From: Bacteroidota bacterium
Lineage (GTDB): Bacteria > Bacteroidota > Bacteroidia > UKL13-3
Direction of reading: 5' to 3'
NCBI GenBank assembly: GCA_947459415.1
Contig: CANHDN010000011.1
Span: 1-36,211, forward strand
DNA: 36,211 nucleotides
Shown here: positions 15,943 through 24,281 of the stretch, in pieces
Layout: each line of letters starts with the position of its first letter
Numbering within the stretch: position 1 is the first letter of the stretch
Position numbers and translations under genes: made by a program
The notes under the pieces: generated by a model
The model's database searches: none
Seen by the model: only the letters and a program-made list of their open reading frames with translations
Told to the model about the DNA's origin: nothing

Positions 15943-17085
15943 TTAAAAATTTAAAAGCTCGTTATCGTTCAAATCTTGGTAACCGCTAGTAATGAGCATA
16001 TCTCCCGCTTGCAAACCAGATAAAATTTCTACTTTATCTTGATAGAATTTACCAGTTGTTACTTCTCTTTTTAAGGCTACTTTTTTACCATTTACAATGC
16101 TTGCAACGGCAACAAAAGTGCTAGTTTCTGTTTTCTGGAGTGTATTTACTGGAATGACAATGGCATTCTTTGCTTGATAATCTAACACTTTAAAAACACA
16201 AATCATATTTGGAATAAAATCTTTTCCTGCTGGTAAAGGAGATTCTATCGTAAAAGTACGGTTCATTTGACTAATAACCTTTGACGCAAAAGTGATGGTA
16301 GAACTAATCTCCAAATTATCTAAATCGGGAAAATATAAATGAACCTTATTGCCTTCATTTATTTGCTTAGCATAAGTTTCAGAAACATCTGCTTTTGCCT
16401 TTAAATCTCCCATATTTACAAGCCTAAAACATGGCATTCCTGGCGCAATACTTTGTCCAATTTTTAAGAAAACCTCATCTACATTTCCATTAATAGGCGA
16501 CTTAATTTTATACATATCTAAGTTCTCGTATAAGGTAGCCAATTTTTGTTCTAATGATTCTTTATTGTTTTTAGCACTTAAATATTGCACTTCTGATCCA
16601 ACCTGCTTTTCCCAAAGTGCTTTTTGCTTATTAAACACATCTGTTACGAAAGCTAAGTTTACTTTTAAATCTGCAATCTGACGAGCAACAATTTCTCCAT
16701 CTAATTCTGCTAATACCTGACCTTTTTTTACTTGTGATCCAGATTTTACTAATATTTTCACCACCGGACCCATAGCCCTGGCAGAGATGGTTGTATTTTG
16801 ATCTCCATCAACCCTGCCCTGAACATCGATGTAATGATTAAAAGTTGTAACAGCAATAGGTGTTACAGATACAAATTTCACTTTGGTGCTAGGCTCTAAT
16901 TCACCTTTACCAAAGGTTAAAATTTCTTCCTCTAAAGTTTTAATTTGATCCGCAATTTCTGCTTGTTGTGCTTTAAGTTTTTCTAGTGAGGCTTTCTTTG
17001 AGTCTAAAGAATCTGCGCCACCACATGCAGAAAGTAAGATTCCAATTCCTAGTAAAAGGGATAGATTATTGATTAATTTTTTCAT
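15943..17085 (-). CDS. RND efflux periplasmic adaptor (membrane fusion protein), lipoprotein
   Basis: The adaptor linking the permease to the outer-membrane channel, 380 residues. The signal peptide ends in the lipobox LLSAC (Cys21), so it is probably lipidated and anchored to the inner membrane. After a short coiled coil (LEKLKAQQAEIADQIKTLEEE) come the barrel-sandwich halves (VDGDQNTTISARAMGPVVKILVKSGSQVKKGQVLAELD; YKIKSPINGNVDEVFLKIGQSIAPG) around an alpha-hairpin. A beta-barrel and membrane-proximal domain with IPVNTL and VEILSGLQAGD follow. This order is the HlyD/AcrA family layout. It is third in the operon, 20 bp after tolC and 29 bp before the permease. Confidence 0.93.
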   Translation of the reverse strand: MKKLINNLSLLLGIGILLSACGGADSLDSKKASLEKLKAQQAEIADQIKTLEEEILTFGKGELEPSTKVKFVSVTPIAVTTFNHYIDVQGRVDGDQNTTISARAMGPVVKILVKSGSQVKKGQVLAELDGEIVARQIADLKVNLAFVTDVFNKQKALWEKQVGSEVQYLSAKNNKESLEQKLATLYENLDMYKIKSPINGNVDEVFLKIGQSIAPGMPCFRLVNMGDLKAKADVSETYAKQINEGNKVHLYFPDLDNLEISSTITFASKVISQMNRTFTIESPLPAGKDFIPNMICVFKVLDYQAKNAIVIPVNTLQKTETSTFVAVASIVNGKKVALKREVTTGKFYQDKVEILSGLQAGDMLITSGYQDLNDNELLNF

Positions 17086-17105
17086 TGTATGTATGTAAGT
17101 TAATT

Positions 17106-18458
17106 TTATTTATTATTAATAATTCCTAAAGCTTTTTTCAACTCTAATTCTGCCACAAAATATTCAAATACAGTAGACAACATATTGGTTCTAGCATTCT
17201 CTAAATCTGCTTGGGCACTGGTAAGCTCTAAGCTTGACCCCAAACCATTTTTGTATTTTAATTCCATTTTACTATAAATATCTTCAGCTAATTTTAGGTT
17301 GTCTTTTTGTATGTCTAGCTGCTGCTTACTTCTCGTATACGTAGATTTTGCTTGGTATACTTGTTGATTAATTACATTCTCAAAATTCTTAATGTCGTTC
17401 TCCGTTTTAGTTATGCCAATACTTGCTTGCTGAGTTTGGGCATGTTTTCGAAATCCATCAAAAATGGGCATCGTAACACTTAAGCCAACAGCTGTTCCTG
17501 GATAGAAAGTCTCAAATAGATTACCTAAATCATCGCCAAATGCATTTTGTTGATGGCTTGCAAACAAAAATACCGATGGCATATAACCCACCAAATACCT
17601 GCGTTTATCTAATTGGTTCAACCTCAATTGTTGTTGCAACATTTTATACTCTACCCTATTCGTGTATTCTGCTTTGTCTCCTACAGCTAATACTTGTGAT
17701 TTGGCAAATAATGCTTCAAGTTCATCTGTAAGCACCAGACTGTCTGCCATTGCTAATCCTAACTGCAGCTTAAGCACCATCATGGCTATTCTTTTTTGAT
17801 CTTGAATTTTTTCGCTTTGTAAGGATAAGTTAGACAATTGTAAGCTTAAACGATCTAGGTCTACTTTCTCTGAGAATCCATTTTTATAGAATTGTGCTAC
17901 ATCAGACTGAGTTTTCTGCAAACTAGCTAAATTAGCAAGCATCATTTTCTCGTTAGATTCTAACAATAAAACCATAAAGTATGCTTTAGAAACATTCACT
18001 TCTGTTTCTATTTCAGTTCTAGAAACATTCAGTTGAGAGAGGTTTACAAATTCTTTAGAAGCTTTTAAACCCAAAAAGAAAGTGCCATCAAATAATAACT
18101 GATTCGCAGAAACTGAAACACCACTTGTAAAATTCCTACCAAAAGCAACCTCTATAAGATCCGGACCAGTTCCTGTGGCCTGTTTTAAAAAGTTAGGAAT
18201 TACCTGCACAGGAATCTGTGTATTATTGATAACATTGGCACTGGCATTAACCTGTGGTAAACCCATTGCCACAATTTCATTTACTTTTTTCTGACTAGCA
18301 AGCACATCAAGTTTGCTATTCTTAAGCACATAGTTGTACTTTTTTGCATAATCAATGGCATCTTTCAATGCAAATTGATGGATGGTTTGTGATTGAGCTC
18401 CTGCTTTTTGTACAAGCAAAAAACAAACAAAGAGCCAAAAACCTGTTTTAATTTTCAT
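17106..18458 (-). CDS. TolC-family outer-membrane efflux channel
   Basis: The outer-membrane exit duct of the tripartite pump, 450 residues. A cleavable signal peptide (FWLFVCFLLVQKAGAQ) is followed by the duplicated OEP architecture: long alpha-helices rich in Leu/Gln/Lys (ALKDAIDYAKKYNYVLKNSKLDVLASQKKV) and strands with GVSVSANQLLFDGTF and AVGLSVTMPIFDGF. The paired 'F-DG' segments mark the two repeats, and YKNGLGSSLELTSAQADLENA near the C-terminus is the classic TolC helix motif. It follows the TetR gene by 12 bp and precedes the adaptor, so regulator and pump are one transcript. Length and motif order are normal. Confidence 0.93.
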   Translation of the reverse strand: MKIKTGFWLFVCFLLVQKAGAQSQTIHQFALKDAIDYAKKYNYVLKNSKLDVLASQKKVNEIVAMGLPQVNASANVINNTQIPVQVIPNFLKQATGTGPDLIEVAFGRNFTSGVSVSANQLLFDGTFFLGLKASKEFVNLSQLNVSRTEIETEVNVSKAYFMVLLLESNEKMMLANLASLQKTQSDVAQFYKNGFSEKVDLDRLSLQLSNLSLQSEKIQDQKRIAMMVLKLQLGLAMADSLVLTDELEALFAKSQVLAVGDKAEYTNRVEYKMLQQQLRLNQLDKRRYLVGYMPSVFLFASHQQNAFGDDLGNLFETFYPGTAVGLSVTMPIFDGFRKHAQTQQASIGITKTENDIKNFENVINQQVYQAKSTYTRSKQQLDIQKDNLKLAEDIYSKMELKYKNGLGSSLELTSAQADLENARTNMLSTVFEYFVAELELKKALGIINNK

Positions 18459-18470
18459 ATAAGCTTAAAT

Positions 18471-19091
18471 TTATGATATATTCTGATAAACGGGACTTCC
18501 TTCTAAATATTTAATTCCTTTTTCTGTGCAAATGGCACGCAAATGGTATTTAATTAATTCTGTATGTAACTTTTTAAAATCTAAATCATGACTGGTGTAA
18601 TTGTCTGGGTTAATCATAAAATCTACTAAATGAATATAAAACCTGGCTATTAATAGCTCATCTAAATTTTGATGATAATAACCCTGAAGCTTTCCTTTAC
18701 GTAGGTTCTCTAATATTTGTTCAAAAATAAAATTGACCCTAAACTCATTCAGTACATCCCAACTTTCTTTAAAGTATTTTTTTAGATCGAAAAGAACACC
18801 TTGATTAATTTGCTTTTTAACATCTCCAAAATTTTGGGTGATCGCCAACATAAAATCTATTGGATTATCTTGTTGGGTTAACATACCGCTGCAGGCATGT
18901 TTCTCCATTTTTATGTGTCTTGAAACAGTTTCATTCACTAAACTGCTTTTATCGGCAAAAAACTGATAAATCGTCTTTTTTGACATTCCTAATTCATTGG
19001 AAATATCATCCATGGTAACACGCTTAAAACCAAGTTTTAAGAATAGCGTTTCTGCAGTTTGTAAAATCTTATTTTTAACTTCTTCACTCAT
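18471..19091 (-). CDS. TetR-family transcriptional regulator of the efflux operon
   Basis: A one-component repressor of 206 residues, first gene of the efflux operon. The N-terminal HTH is textbook: ILQTAETLFLKLGFKRVTMDDISNELG, then MSKKTIYQFFADKSSLV. The C-terminal ligand domain (residues ~60-205) is divergent and helical, so the inducer is unknown. The ORF track starts at a TTG (19100); I use the ATG at 19091 (MSEEVKNKIL). A perfect -7 box (TACCTTTG, 19112-19119) and an imperfect 22-bp inverted repeat (19128-19149) stand upstream, fitting autoregulation by a repressor that also controls tolC-mfp-rnd 12 bp downstream. Confidence 0.93.
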   Translation of the reverse strand: MSEEVKNKILQTAETLFLKLGFKRVTMDDISNELGMSKKTIYQFFADKSSLVNETVSRHIKMEKHACSGMLTQQDNPIDFMLAITQNFGDVKKQINQGVLFDLKKYFKESWDVLNEFRVNFIFEQILENLRKGKLQGYYHQNLDELLIARFYIHLVDFMINPDNYTSHDLDFKKLHTELIKYHLRAICTEKGIKYLEGSPVYQNIS

Positions 19092-19111
19092 CAATCTCAA
19101 TTTTTGCGCTG

Positions 19112-19119
19112 CAAAGGTA
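19112..19119 (-). promoter_or_regulatory. -7 promoter element of the tetR efflux operon
   Basis: TACCTTTG on the minus strand is an exact TAnnTTTG, 20 bp before the TetR ATG at 19091. A loose -33 (GTTT, 19139-19142) sits 19 nt upstream. Confidence 0.7.
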
Positions 19120-19127
19120 GGCAGAAT

Positions 19128-19149
19128 GAATACACAGGAAACTTTATTC
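19128..19149. promoter_or_regulatory. Possible TetR operator overlapping the -33 region
   Basis: GAATA at one end and TATTC at the other bound a 22-bp segment (minus strand GAATAAAGTTTCCTGTGTATTC). It straddles the place where the -33 box of the tetR promoter should be. Only the outer five base pairs are symmetric, so this is a weak operator candidate, supported mainly by position. Confidence 0.3.
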
Positions 19150-19256
19150 GTATAAAAAGTTTTCTTAAAAATTCAAATGGCTAATAATGAGGTGAATAAT
19201 TTTAGGTCAGAGGAAGATTTAGGTTCAGCCAGATAAAAAAAACTAATTTTACTGCC

Positions 19257-19880
19257 ATGCTAAACAAGCCTTATTTAATTGGAATTTCTGGTGGTAGTGC
19301 CAGTGGTAAAACTTCATTTTTAAATGCCCTGAAAGAAAAATTCTCAGAAAAGGAATTGTGCATCATTTCACAAGACAATTACTATAAGCTCGCTTATGAG
19401 CACAGCAGAGACGAAAATGGGCATATTAATTTTGATTTGCCAGAATGTGTAGATTTAGAAGCCTTTGCAGCAGATTTAGAAAAAATACACAGGGGTGAAA
19501 CTATTTACAGACATGAATACAGGTTCCAGCATGAAGAACAAAAGGGCCCATTGCTCCAATTTGATCCAGCACCTATTATTGTTTGCGAAGGTTTATTTAT
19601 TTTTTACTACGCTAAAATTTTTGAACAATTTGATTTAAAAATATTTGTAAATGCTGCAGAAGAAATTGCCCTAGAACGCAGAATAAAGCGAGATGTAGCA
19701 GAGAGAAATATTAGTGAAGAATTTGCAATCTACCAATGGAAACACCACGTATTGCCATCTTATCAAAGGTATTTACTACCATTTATGGCTCAAGCAGATT
19801 TAATTATCAATAATAATATTCATTTTGAAAATAGTTTGCAGGTTATTGCAGACCACTTAGCTAATAAACTACCCCAATAA
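19257..19880 (+). CDS. udk: Uridine kinase
   Basis: Phosphorylates uridine and cytidine to UMP and CMP in pyrimidine salvage. The 207 residues begin with the P-loop GGSASGKT (12-19). The substrate-binding block CIISQDNYYKL follows, then NFDLPECVDLEAF, where family members have the FDHPxAFD region. VCEGLFIFY is Walker-B-like, and the LID arginines are in ERRIKRDVAERN. This is the usual length for bacterial Udk. The ATG at 19257 is clear. The stop TAA (19878-19880) directly abuts the stop of the convergent ExbD gene (19881-19883) with no base between. Deoxynucleoside or phosphoribulokinase relatives share the fold, but the motif set fits uridine kinase. Confidence 0.9.
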   Translation: MLNKPYLIGISGGSASGKTSFLNALKEKFSEKELCIISQDNYYKLAYEHSRDENGHINFDLPECVDLEAFAADLEKIHRGETIYRHEYRFQHEEQKGPLLQFDPAPIIVCEGLFIFYYAKIFEQFDLKIFVNAAEEIALERRIKRDVAERNISEEFAIYQWKHHVLPSYQRYLLPFMAQADLIINNNIHFENSLQVIADHLANKLPQ

Positions 19881-20279
19881 TTACTTCCCTGTTTGGGTTG
19901 CCATGACAATTCTAATTTTTAGTTTGGTGCCAGTTGCAAGCACATCTACCAAATCTTGAATGGTTAAAAAAGCATCCATTCTTAGTACCACACTCATGTC
20001 TGGCTTTTGCTGAGACAACTGCAGTAAAGCCGTTTCTAATTCATCAGCAGAAATAAGTTTATCGTTTAAATAATACTCTTTATCCTTGGTAATGGTAAGA
20101 TTCACTTGCTCTTTAACTACCCCTTGAGTGGGGGTAGATTTTGGAAGCAAAACTTTTATGACACTTGGATTGGCAAGTGTAGATATAATTAGGAAAAATA
20201 AGAGCAAAAAGAACATAATATCGTTTAGTGCTGAGGTTGCTACCTCTGCCTCAAAACGTTTTTTTCTTCTAAAGTTCAT
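19881..20279 (-). CDS. ExbD/TolR-family biopolymer transport protein
   Basis: A small single-span inner-membrane protein (132 aa) that works with ExbB/MotA-type channels to harvest proton motive force for TonB- or Tol-type outer-membrane processes. The basic N-terminus (NFRRKKRFEAE) is followed by one helix bearing the essential protonatable residue D20 (ALNDIMFFLLLFFLI). The periplasmic domain contains LNDKLISADELETALLQL and MDAFLTIQDLVDVLATG. It is 12 bp downstream of the ExbB-like gene in one operon. Whether it belongs to an ExbBD-TonB or a TolQR system cannot be decided here; no tonB, tolB or pal lies adjacent. Confidence 0.92.
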   Translation of the reverse strand: MNFRRKKRFEAEVATSALNDIMFFLLLFFLIISTLANPSVIKVLLPKSTPTQGVVKEQVNLTITKDKEYYLNDKLISADELETALLQLSQQKPDMSVVLRMDAFLTIQDLVDVLATGTKLKIRIVMATQTGK

Positions 20280-20291
20280 AAATGTATTTTC

Positions 20292-20912
20292 CTAACTTTC
20301 TAAAATATCAATAAAATCTACGGCAGTAGCTTGCATTTTATGGTTGAACCTATCTATTCTGCTATTCAAAATATGGTATCCTGTATAAGCCAATACACCC
20401 ACAATTAAACCTGCTCCTGAGGTTATCATTTTTACATATAATCCTCCGGCAATCACATCGATAGAAATATTGTTGCTCTGGGCAATGTCATAAAAGATTT
20501 TAATAATTCCAGAAATAGTTCCTATAAAACCCAACATGGGAGCTACCCCGGCCGTTAAACCCAAAAAGCTTAGATTTTTCTCAACTTTATCTAATTCTAA
20601 ACTGGCTACACTTTCCATAGCACTCTCAATATCTTTAATTGGCTTGCCTATGCGCGAAATACCTTTTTCAATAACCCTGCTAATGGGAGAATTTATTCTT
20701 TGACAATAAGCTTGTGCAGCTTTTATATCACCCTTGCCCAAATGATCTTTTATGTTGTTCATAAAATTATTCTCTAATTGAAAAGCTTTGGCAATATAGA
20801 CAGCCCTTTCAATGATAAAATAGATAGAAAGAATTGATAACACGGCAATTGGAACCATGATGATTCCACCTTTAATAATCAAATCAAACAAACTTAATCC
20901 TTGGTTTTCCAT
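20292..20912 (-). CDS. MotA/TolQ/ExbB-family proton channel protein
   Basis: The proton-channel partner of the adjacent ExbD-like protein, inner membrane, 206 residues from the preferred ATG at 20912 (MENQGLSLFDLIIKGG). The ORF track extends upstream to a GTG at 20972, which would add 20 residues (MNLRFWRLISS...) that do not look like the family N-terminus. TM1 is MVPIAVLSILSIYFIIERAVYI. After a cytoplasmic loop, the conserved two-helix block reads LSFLGLTAGVAPMLGFIGTISGIIKIFYDIA and ISIDVIAGGLYVKMITSGAGLIVGVLAYTGYHIL, the ExbB/TolQ signature region. It is divergent from secDF, with about 275 bp between starts. Confidence 0.9.
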   Translation of the reverse strand: MENQGLSLFDLIIKGGIIMVPIAVLSILSIYFIIERAVYIAKAFQLENNFMNNIKDHLGKGDIKAAQAYCQRINSPISRVIEKGISRIGKPIKDIESAMESVASLELDKVEKNLSFLGLTAGVAPMLGFIGTISGIIKIFYDIAQSNNISIDVIAGGLYVKMITSGAGLIVGVLAYTGYHILNSRIDRFNHKMQATAVDFIDILES

Positions 20913-21062
20913 AAAATGCTTTCGTATTGAGCTAACGAAACTAGAAATTAGCCTCCAAAATCTAAGGTTCACTTACCCACAGATTGTCTAAACTTAAGGC
21001 TAAAATTCAAAAAAAATGGGCAAAAAAATATCAAACCCTTGAATTTCAAGCAATTTATTGTT

Positions 21063-21094
21063 TTTGCATTTAGCACTTTCACCCCTTATATTTG
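21063..21094 (+). promoter_or_regulatory. Promoter of secDF
   Basis: TTTG (21063-21066), then 20 nt, then TATATTTG (21087-21094): exact matches to both Bacteroidota promoter boxes at permitted spacing. The predicted start is near 21100, leaving an AT-rich 5' UTR of about 88 nt before the secDF ATG. Confidence 0.75.
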
Positions 21095-21187
21095 CGAGCC
21101 TTTGAAACAAATACTTCCAAATAATTGGGTGTAGTTTGTTTTAAAAGAATTTGGATAGAATTTTAATTTTAGAATCAGAAATATACA

Positions 21188-24124
21188 ATGAAAAGCAAAG
21201 GAGCAGTTAAGTTTTTTGCCATCGCTTTGATACTGGTAAGTATTTTCCAGTTATCATTCACATGGAAAACTTACATGATTGAAAAGGATGCCAAAGAGCA
21301 AGCCAATGGAGACGTTCAATTAGAGCGCAATTACCTAGATTCAATTTCACGGTTAACCGTGTATAATTTCCTAGGTTTAAAAAAGTTTACCTACCTTCAA
21401 TGTAAAGAAAGAGAGTTAAATCTTGGACTAGACTTACAAGGTGGAATGAACGTAACCTTAGAAGTATCTTTGGCCGAGTTGGTTAGAGGTTTGGCAAACA
21501 ATAACCCAGATCCTAAGTTTAACGAAGCCATTGTTAAAGCTTCTGAAAAGATGCAAAATAGCCAAAAAGACTTTGTAAGCTTGTTTGCAGAATCTTATGC
21601 TGAAGTTGCCCCAGAGGCAAAACTTTCAGCCATTTTTGTAAACCCGAGTAATCGTGATCGCATCAAATTAACTTCAAGCAACGAAGAAGTGGTGAGTTAT
21701 TTGCGTGAGGAAGCTAACCAAGCTATCGACAGGTCTTTCCAAATATTACGTGCTCGTATTGATAAATTTGGTGTAACCCAACCGAATATCCAAAAACTAG
21801 AAGGTAGCGGTAGAATTTTAGTTGAATTACCGGGGGTTGACAATCCAGCTCGTGTTAGAAAATTATTACAAGGTTCTGCTAAGCTAGAATTTTATGAAAC
21901 ATTTGATAACCCAGAGGCATTCAAAAATATTTCAAGTGCAAATGAGGTTTTAAAGAAAGCTTCAGCACTTCAATTACCCGCATCTGATTCTGCTGTAAGC
22001 AATAATGATTCTGCTGCGAGTGCCTTAGCAGGATTAGGATCTGGCGCTAAAACAGAAGATAAAAAAGATACTGCTAAATCTGCAGAAAAATCTTACGAAG
22101 AGTTTGCTAAAGAAAATCCATTATTTGCCTTATTACAGCCGTATGCAGACGATAAGGGAATGTTGGTGCCAAAAGGTTCTGCCTGCGGAACAGCACTGGT
22201 AAAAGACACTGCTAAAATTAATGCCATGCTAAACAGGCCAGAAGTAAAAATGGCTTTACCTGGTAACATTAAATTTGCTTGGGAATACAAAGGAATTGGA
22301 GAAAATCAACAAGGTGTAATTCTGCATGCTTTAAAAACTTCTAGAGATGGTTCTGCCTCACTTACTGGTGATAAAGTTACAGATGCTAGAAGAGATGTTT
22401 CGCAAACAGGTGCTGTAGAAATTTCTATGACCATGAATGCAGAAGGCGCAAAAATTTGGAAAAACTTAACCAGAAATAATATTGGGCATTCAGTGGCCAT
22501 TGTATTAGATGATGTAGTTTATTCTTCACCGAATGTTCAAGGAGAAATTCCTAATGGAAGATCTTCTATCACAGGTAGCTATTCTAACGAAGAAGCTGGT
22601 GACTTAGCCAATATTTTGAAAAGTGGTAAATTACCAGCTCCTACCAGAATTGTAGAAGAGGCTGTAGTAGGACCAAGCATGGGTGCTGAAGCAATTAGTA
22701 AAGGATTATGGAGCATGATTATTGCCACTATTATTATCCTTGCTTTTATGGTATTATATTATGGAAACTCTGGATACATTGCAGATTTCGCGGTATTACT
22801 AAACGTATTCTTCATCATTGGTGTGTTGGCCAGTTTAGGTGCAGCATTAACTTTACCTGGTATAGCAGGAATTGTGTTAACCATTGGTATGGCCGTAGAT
22901 GCAAACGTTCTTATTAATGAACGTGTAAAGGAAGAACTAAGAAATGCGAGAAGTTTAAAGAATGCAGTTACAGATGGATATGCGCATGCAGCTTCATCTA
23001 TTATAGATTCTAACTTAACAACCTTATTGGCAGGTTTTGTATTATATGCTTTTGGAACTGGTCCAGTGCAAGGGTTTGCCATTACTTTAATTATCGGTAT
23101 CATCTCTTCTATGTTTACTGCAGTATTATTAACTCGTGTAGTTACAGAATGGCAGTTAGATAAGGGTACCATCATTAAATATGTAACCAATCTTAGTGCG
23201 AATACATTCTCTAAAGTTAACTTCGATTTTGTTGGAAATCGCAAAAAGTTCTATGTATTCTCTGGTATCATTATCTCATTTGGTTTAGTATCTATGTTTA
23301 CCAAAGGATTTACTTTAGGTGTAGATTTCCAAGGTGGTTGGACTTATGTGGTTCAGGTAGATAAATCTGTAAGCTCTTCAGAAATCAGAGAAGGCTTAAG
23401 CAAATCTCTAGGCATGGCTCCAGAGGTAAAAACATTTGGTTCAGACAATAAATTTAAAGTAACCACTACTTATAAAATTGAATCACAAGGAGAAAATGTA
23501 GCTGAAGAAGTAGTAGGAAAAATAAATGAAGGTTTCAATGGAATGGGTGTAAAAGCAGAAATTTTAAGCTCTTCTAAAGTGGGACCAACGATTGCAAACG
23601 ACATTAAAATTGCTTCATTTTGGGCAGCTATTATTGCCTTAATTGGAATTGGATTGTATGTATTAATTCGTTTCAAAAAATGGCAATATGCATTAGGTGC
23701 TACCATCGCTCTCGGACACGACGTACTGATGATGTTAAGTTTCTATTCTATATTTGATGGAATTTTACCATTTACCATGGAGGTAGATCAGGCGTTTATT
23801 GCGGCTGTATTAACCATCATTGGTTTCTCTATTAATGATACGGTTGTTGTGTTCGATAGAATTCGTGAGTACTTAGGAACCAATCAACATGAATCAAACA
23901 AAGAGTCTATCATTAATAACTCACTAAACAAAACCTTAAGTAGAACAGTAATTACTTCATTAACGGTGTTCCTAGTAGCATTGGTATTATTCCTATTTGG
24001 AGGAGAAGTCATTAAAGGATTCACTTTTGCTTTATTGGTAGGTATTGTATTTGGTACCTATTCTTCTATCGGTATTGCAACTCCTATTGTAATCGATTTT
24101 GATAAAAAGAATAAAGGAAAATAA
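21188..24124 (+). CDS. secDF: Protein translocase subunit SecDF (SecD-SecF fusion)
   Basis: An accessory Sec translocon component that uses proton motive force to pull secreted proteins through SecYEG. The 978 residues are a natural SecD-SecF fusion, as usual in Bacteroidota. The SecD half starts with TM1, then LNLGLDLQGGMNVTLEV. It contains a P1 domain and a six-helix bundle including GIAGIVLTIGMAVDANVLINERVKEE, where the conserved Asp-Asn is visible. The SecF half starts near residue 690 (FSGIIISFGLVSMFTKGFTLGVDFQGGW) and ends with AVLTIIGFSINDTVVVFDRIRE. A low-complexity Ser/Ala/Asp stretch (residues ~255-305) interrupts the SecD periplasmic part. The gene has its own promoter and a strong terminator, so it is probably monocistronic. 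Confidence 0.97.
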   Translation: MKSKGAVKFFAIALILVSIFQLSFTWKTYMIEKDAKEQANGDVQLERNYLDSISRLTVYNFLGLKKFTYLQCKERELNLGLDLQGGMNVTLEVSLAELVRGLANNNPDPKFNEAIVKASEKMQNSQKDFVSLFAESYAEVAPEAKLSAIFVNPSNRDRIKLTSSNEEVVSYLREEANQAIDRSFQILRARIDKFGVTQPNIQKLEGSGRILVELPGVDNPARVRKLLQGSAKLEFYETFDNPEAFKNISSANEVLKKASALQLPASDSAVSNNDSAASALAGLGSGAKTEDKKDTAKSAEKSYEEFAKENPLFALLQPYADDKGMLVPKGSACGTALVKDTAKINAMLNRPEVKMALPGNIKFAWEYKGIGENQQGVILHALKTSRDGSASLTGDKVTDARRDVSQTGAVEISMTMNAEGAKIWKNLTRNNIGHSVAIVLDDVVYSSPNVQGEIPNGRSSITGSYSNEEAGDLANILKSGKLPAPTRIVEEAVVGPSMGAEAISKGLWSMIIATIIILAFMVLYYGNSGYIADFAVLLNVFFIIGVLASLGAALTLPGIAGIVLTIGMAVDANVLINERVKEELRNARSLKNAVTDGYAHAASSIIDSNLTTLLAGFVLYAFGTGPVQGFAITLIIGIISSMFTAVLLTRVVTEWQLDKGTIIKYVTNLSANTFSKVNFDFVGNRKKFYVFSGIIISFGLVSMFTKGFTLGVDFQGGWTYVVQVDKSVSSSEIREGLSKSLGMAPEVKTFGSDNKFKVTTTYKIESQGENVAEEVVGKINEGFNGMGVKAEILSSSKVGPTIANDIKIASFWAAIIALIGIGLYVLIRFKKWQYALGATIALGHDVLMMLSFYSIFDGILPFTMEVDQAFIAAVLTIIGFSINDTVVVFDRIREYLGTNQHESNKESIINNSLNKTLSRTVITSLTVFLVALVLFLFGGEVIKGFTFALLVGIVFGTYSSIGIATPIVIDFDKKNKGK

Positions 24125-24142
24125 TTTGGTTTAAGTCCAAGC

Positions 24143-24178
24143 AAAAAGGCCCTATCTTTTTTAGATAGGGCCTTTTTT
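24143..24178 (+). terminator. Intrinsic terminator after secDF
   Basis: AAAAAGGCCCTATC pairs perfectly with GATAGGGCCTTTTT over 14 bp around a 7-nt loop, followed by T. It begins 19 bp after the secDF stop. Confidence 0.93.
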
Positions 24179-24281
24179 GTGTTCATAACTGAACACTAAA
24201 CCAGGCTTTGCGCATAAAAAAATGAAGGAAAAGTTGGCTATCTAAATGGAGTGAAGCAACTTCGCAGAAACCCATAACAGC

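Noticed and set aside
20292-20972. GTG start of the ExbB-like protein at 20972
   Set aside because: Adds 20 residues unlike the family N-terminus; the ATG at 20912 gives the expected start.
22759-23244. 161-aa minus ORF inside secDF
   Set aside because: Shadow of the SecD membrane-helix region; composition mirrors the sense codons.
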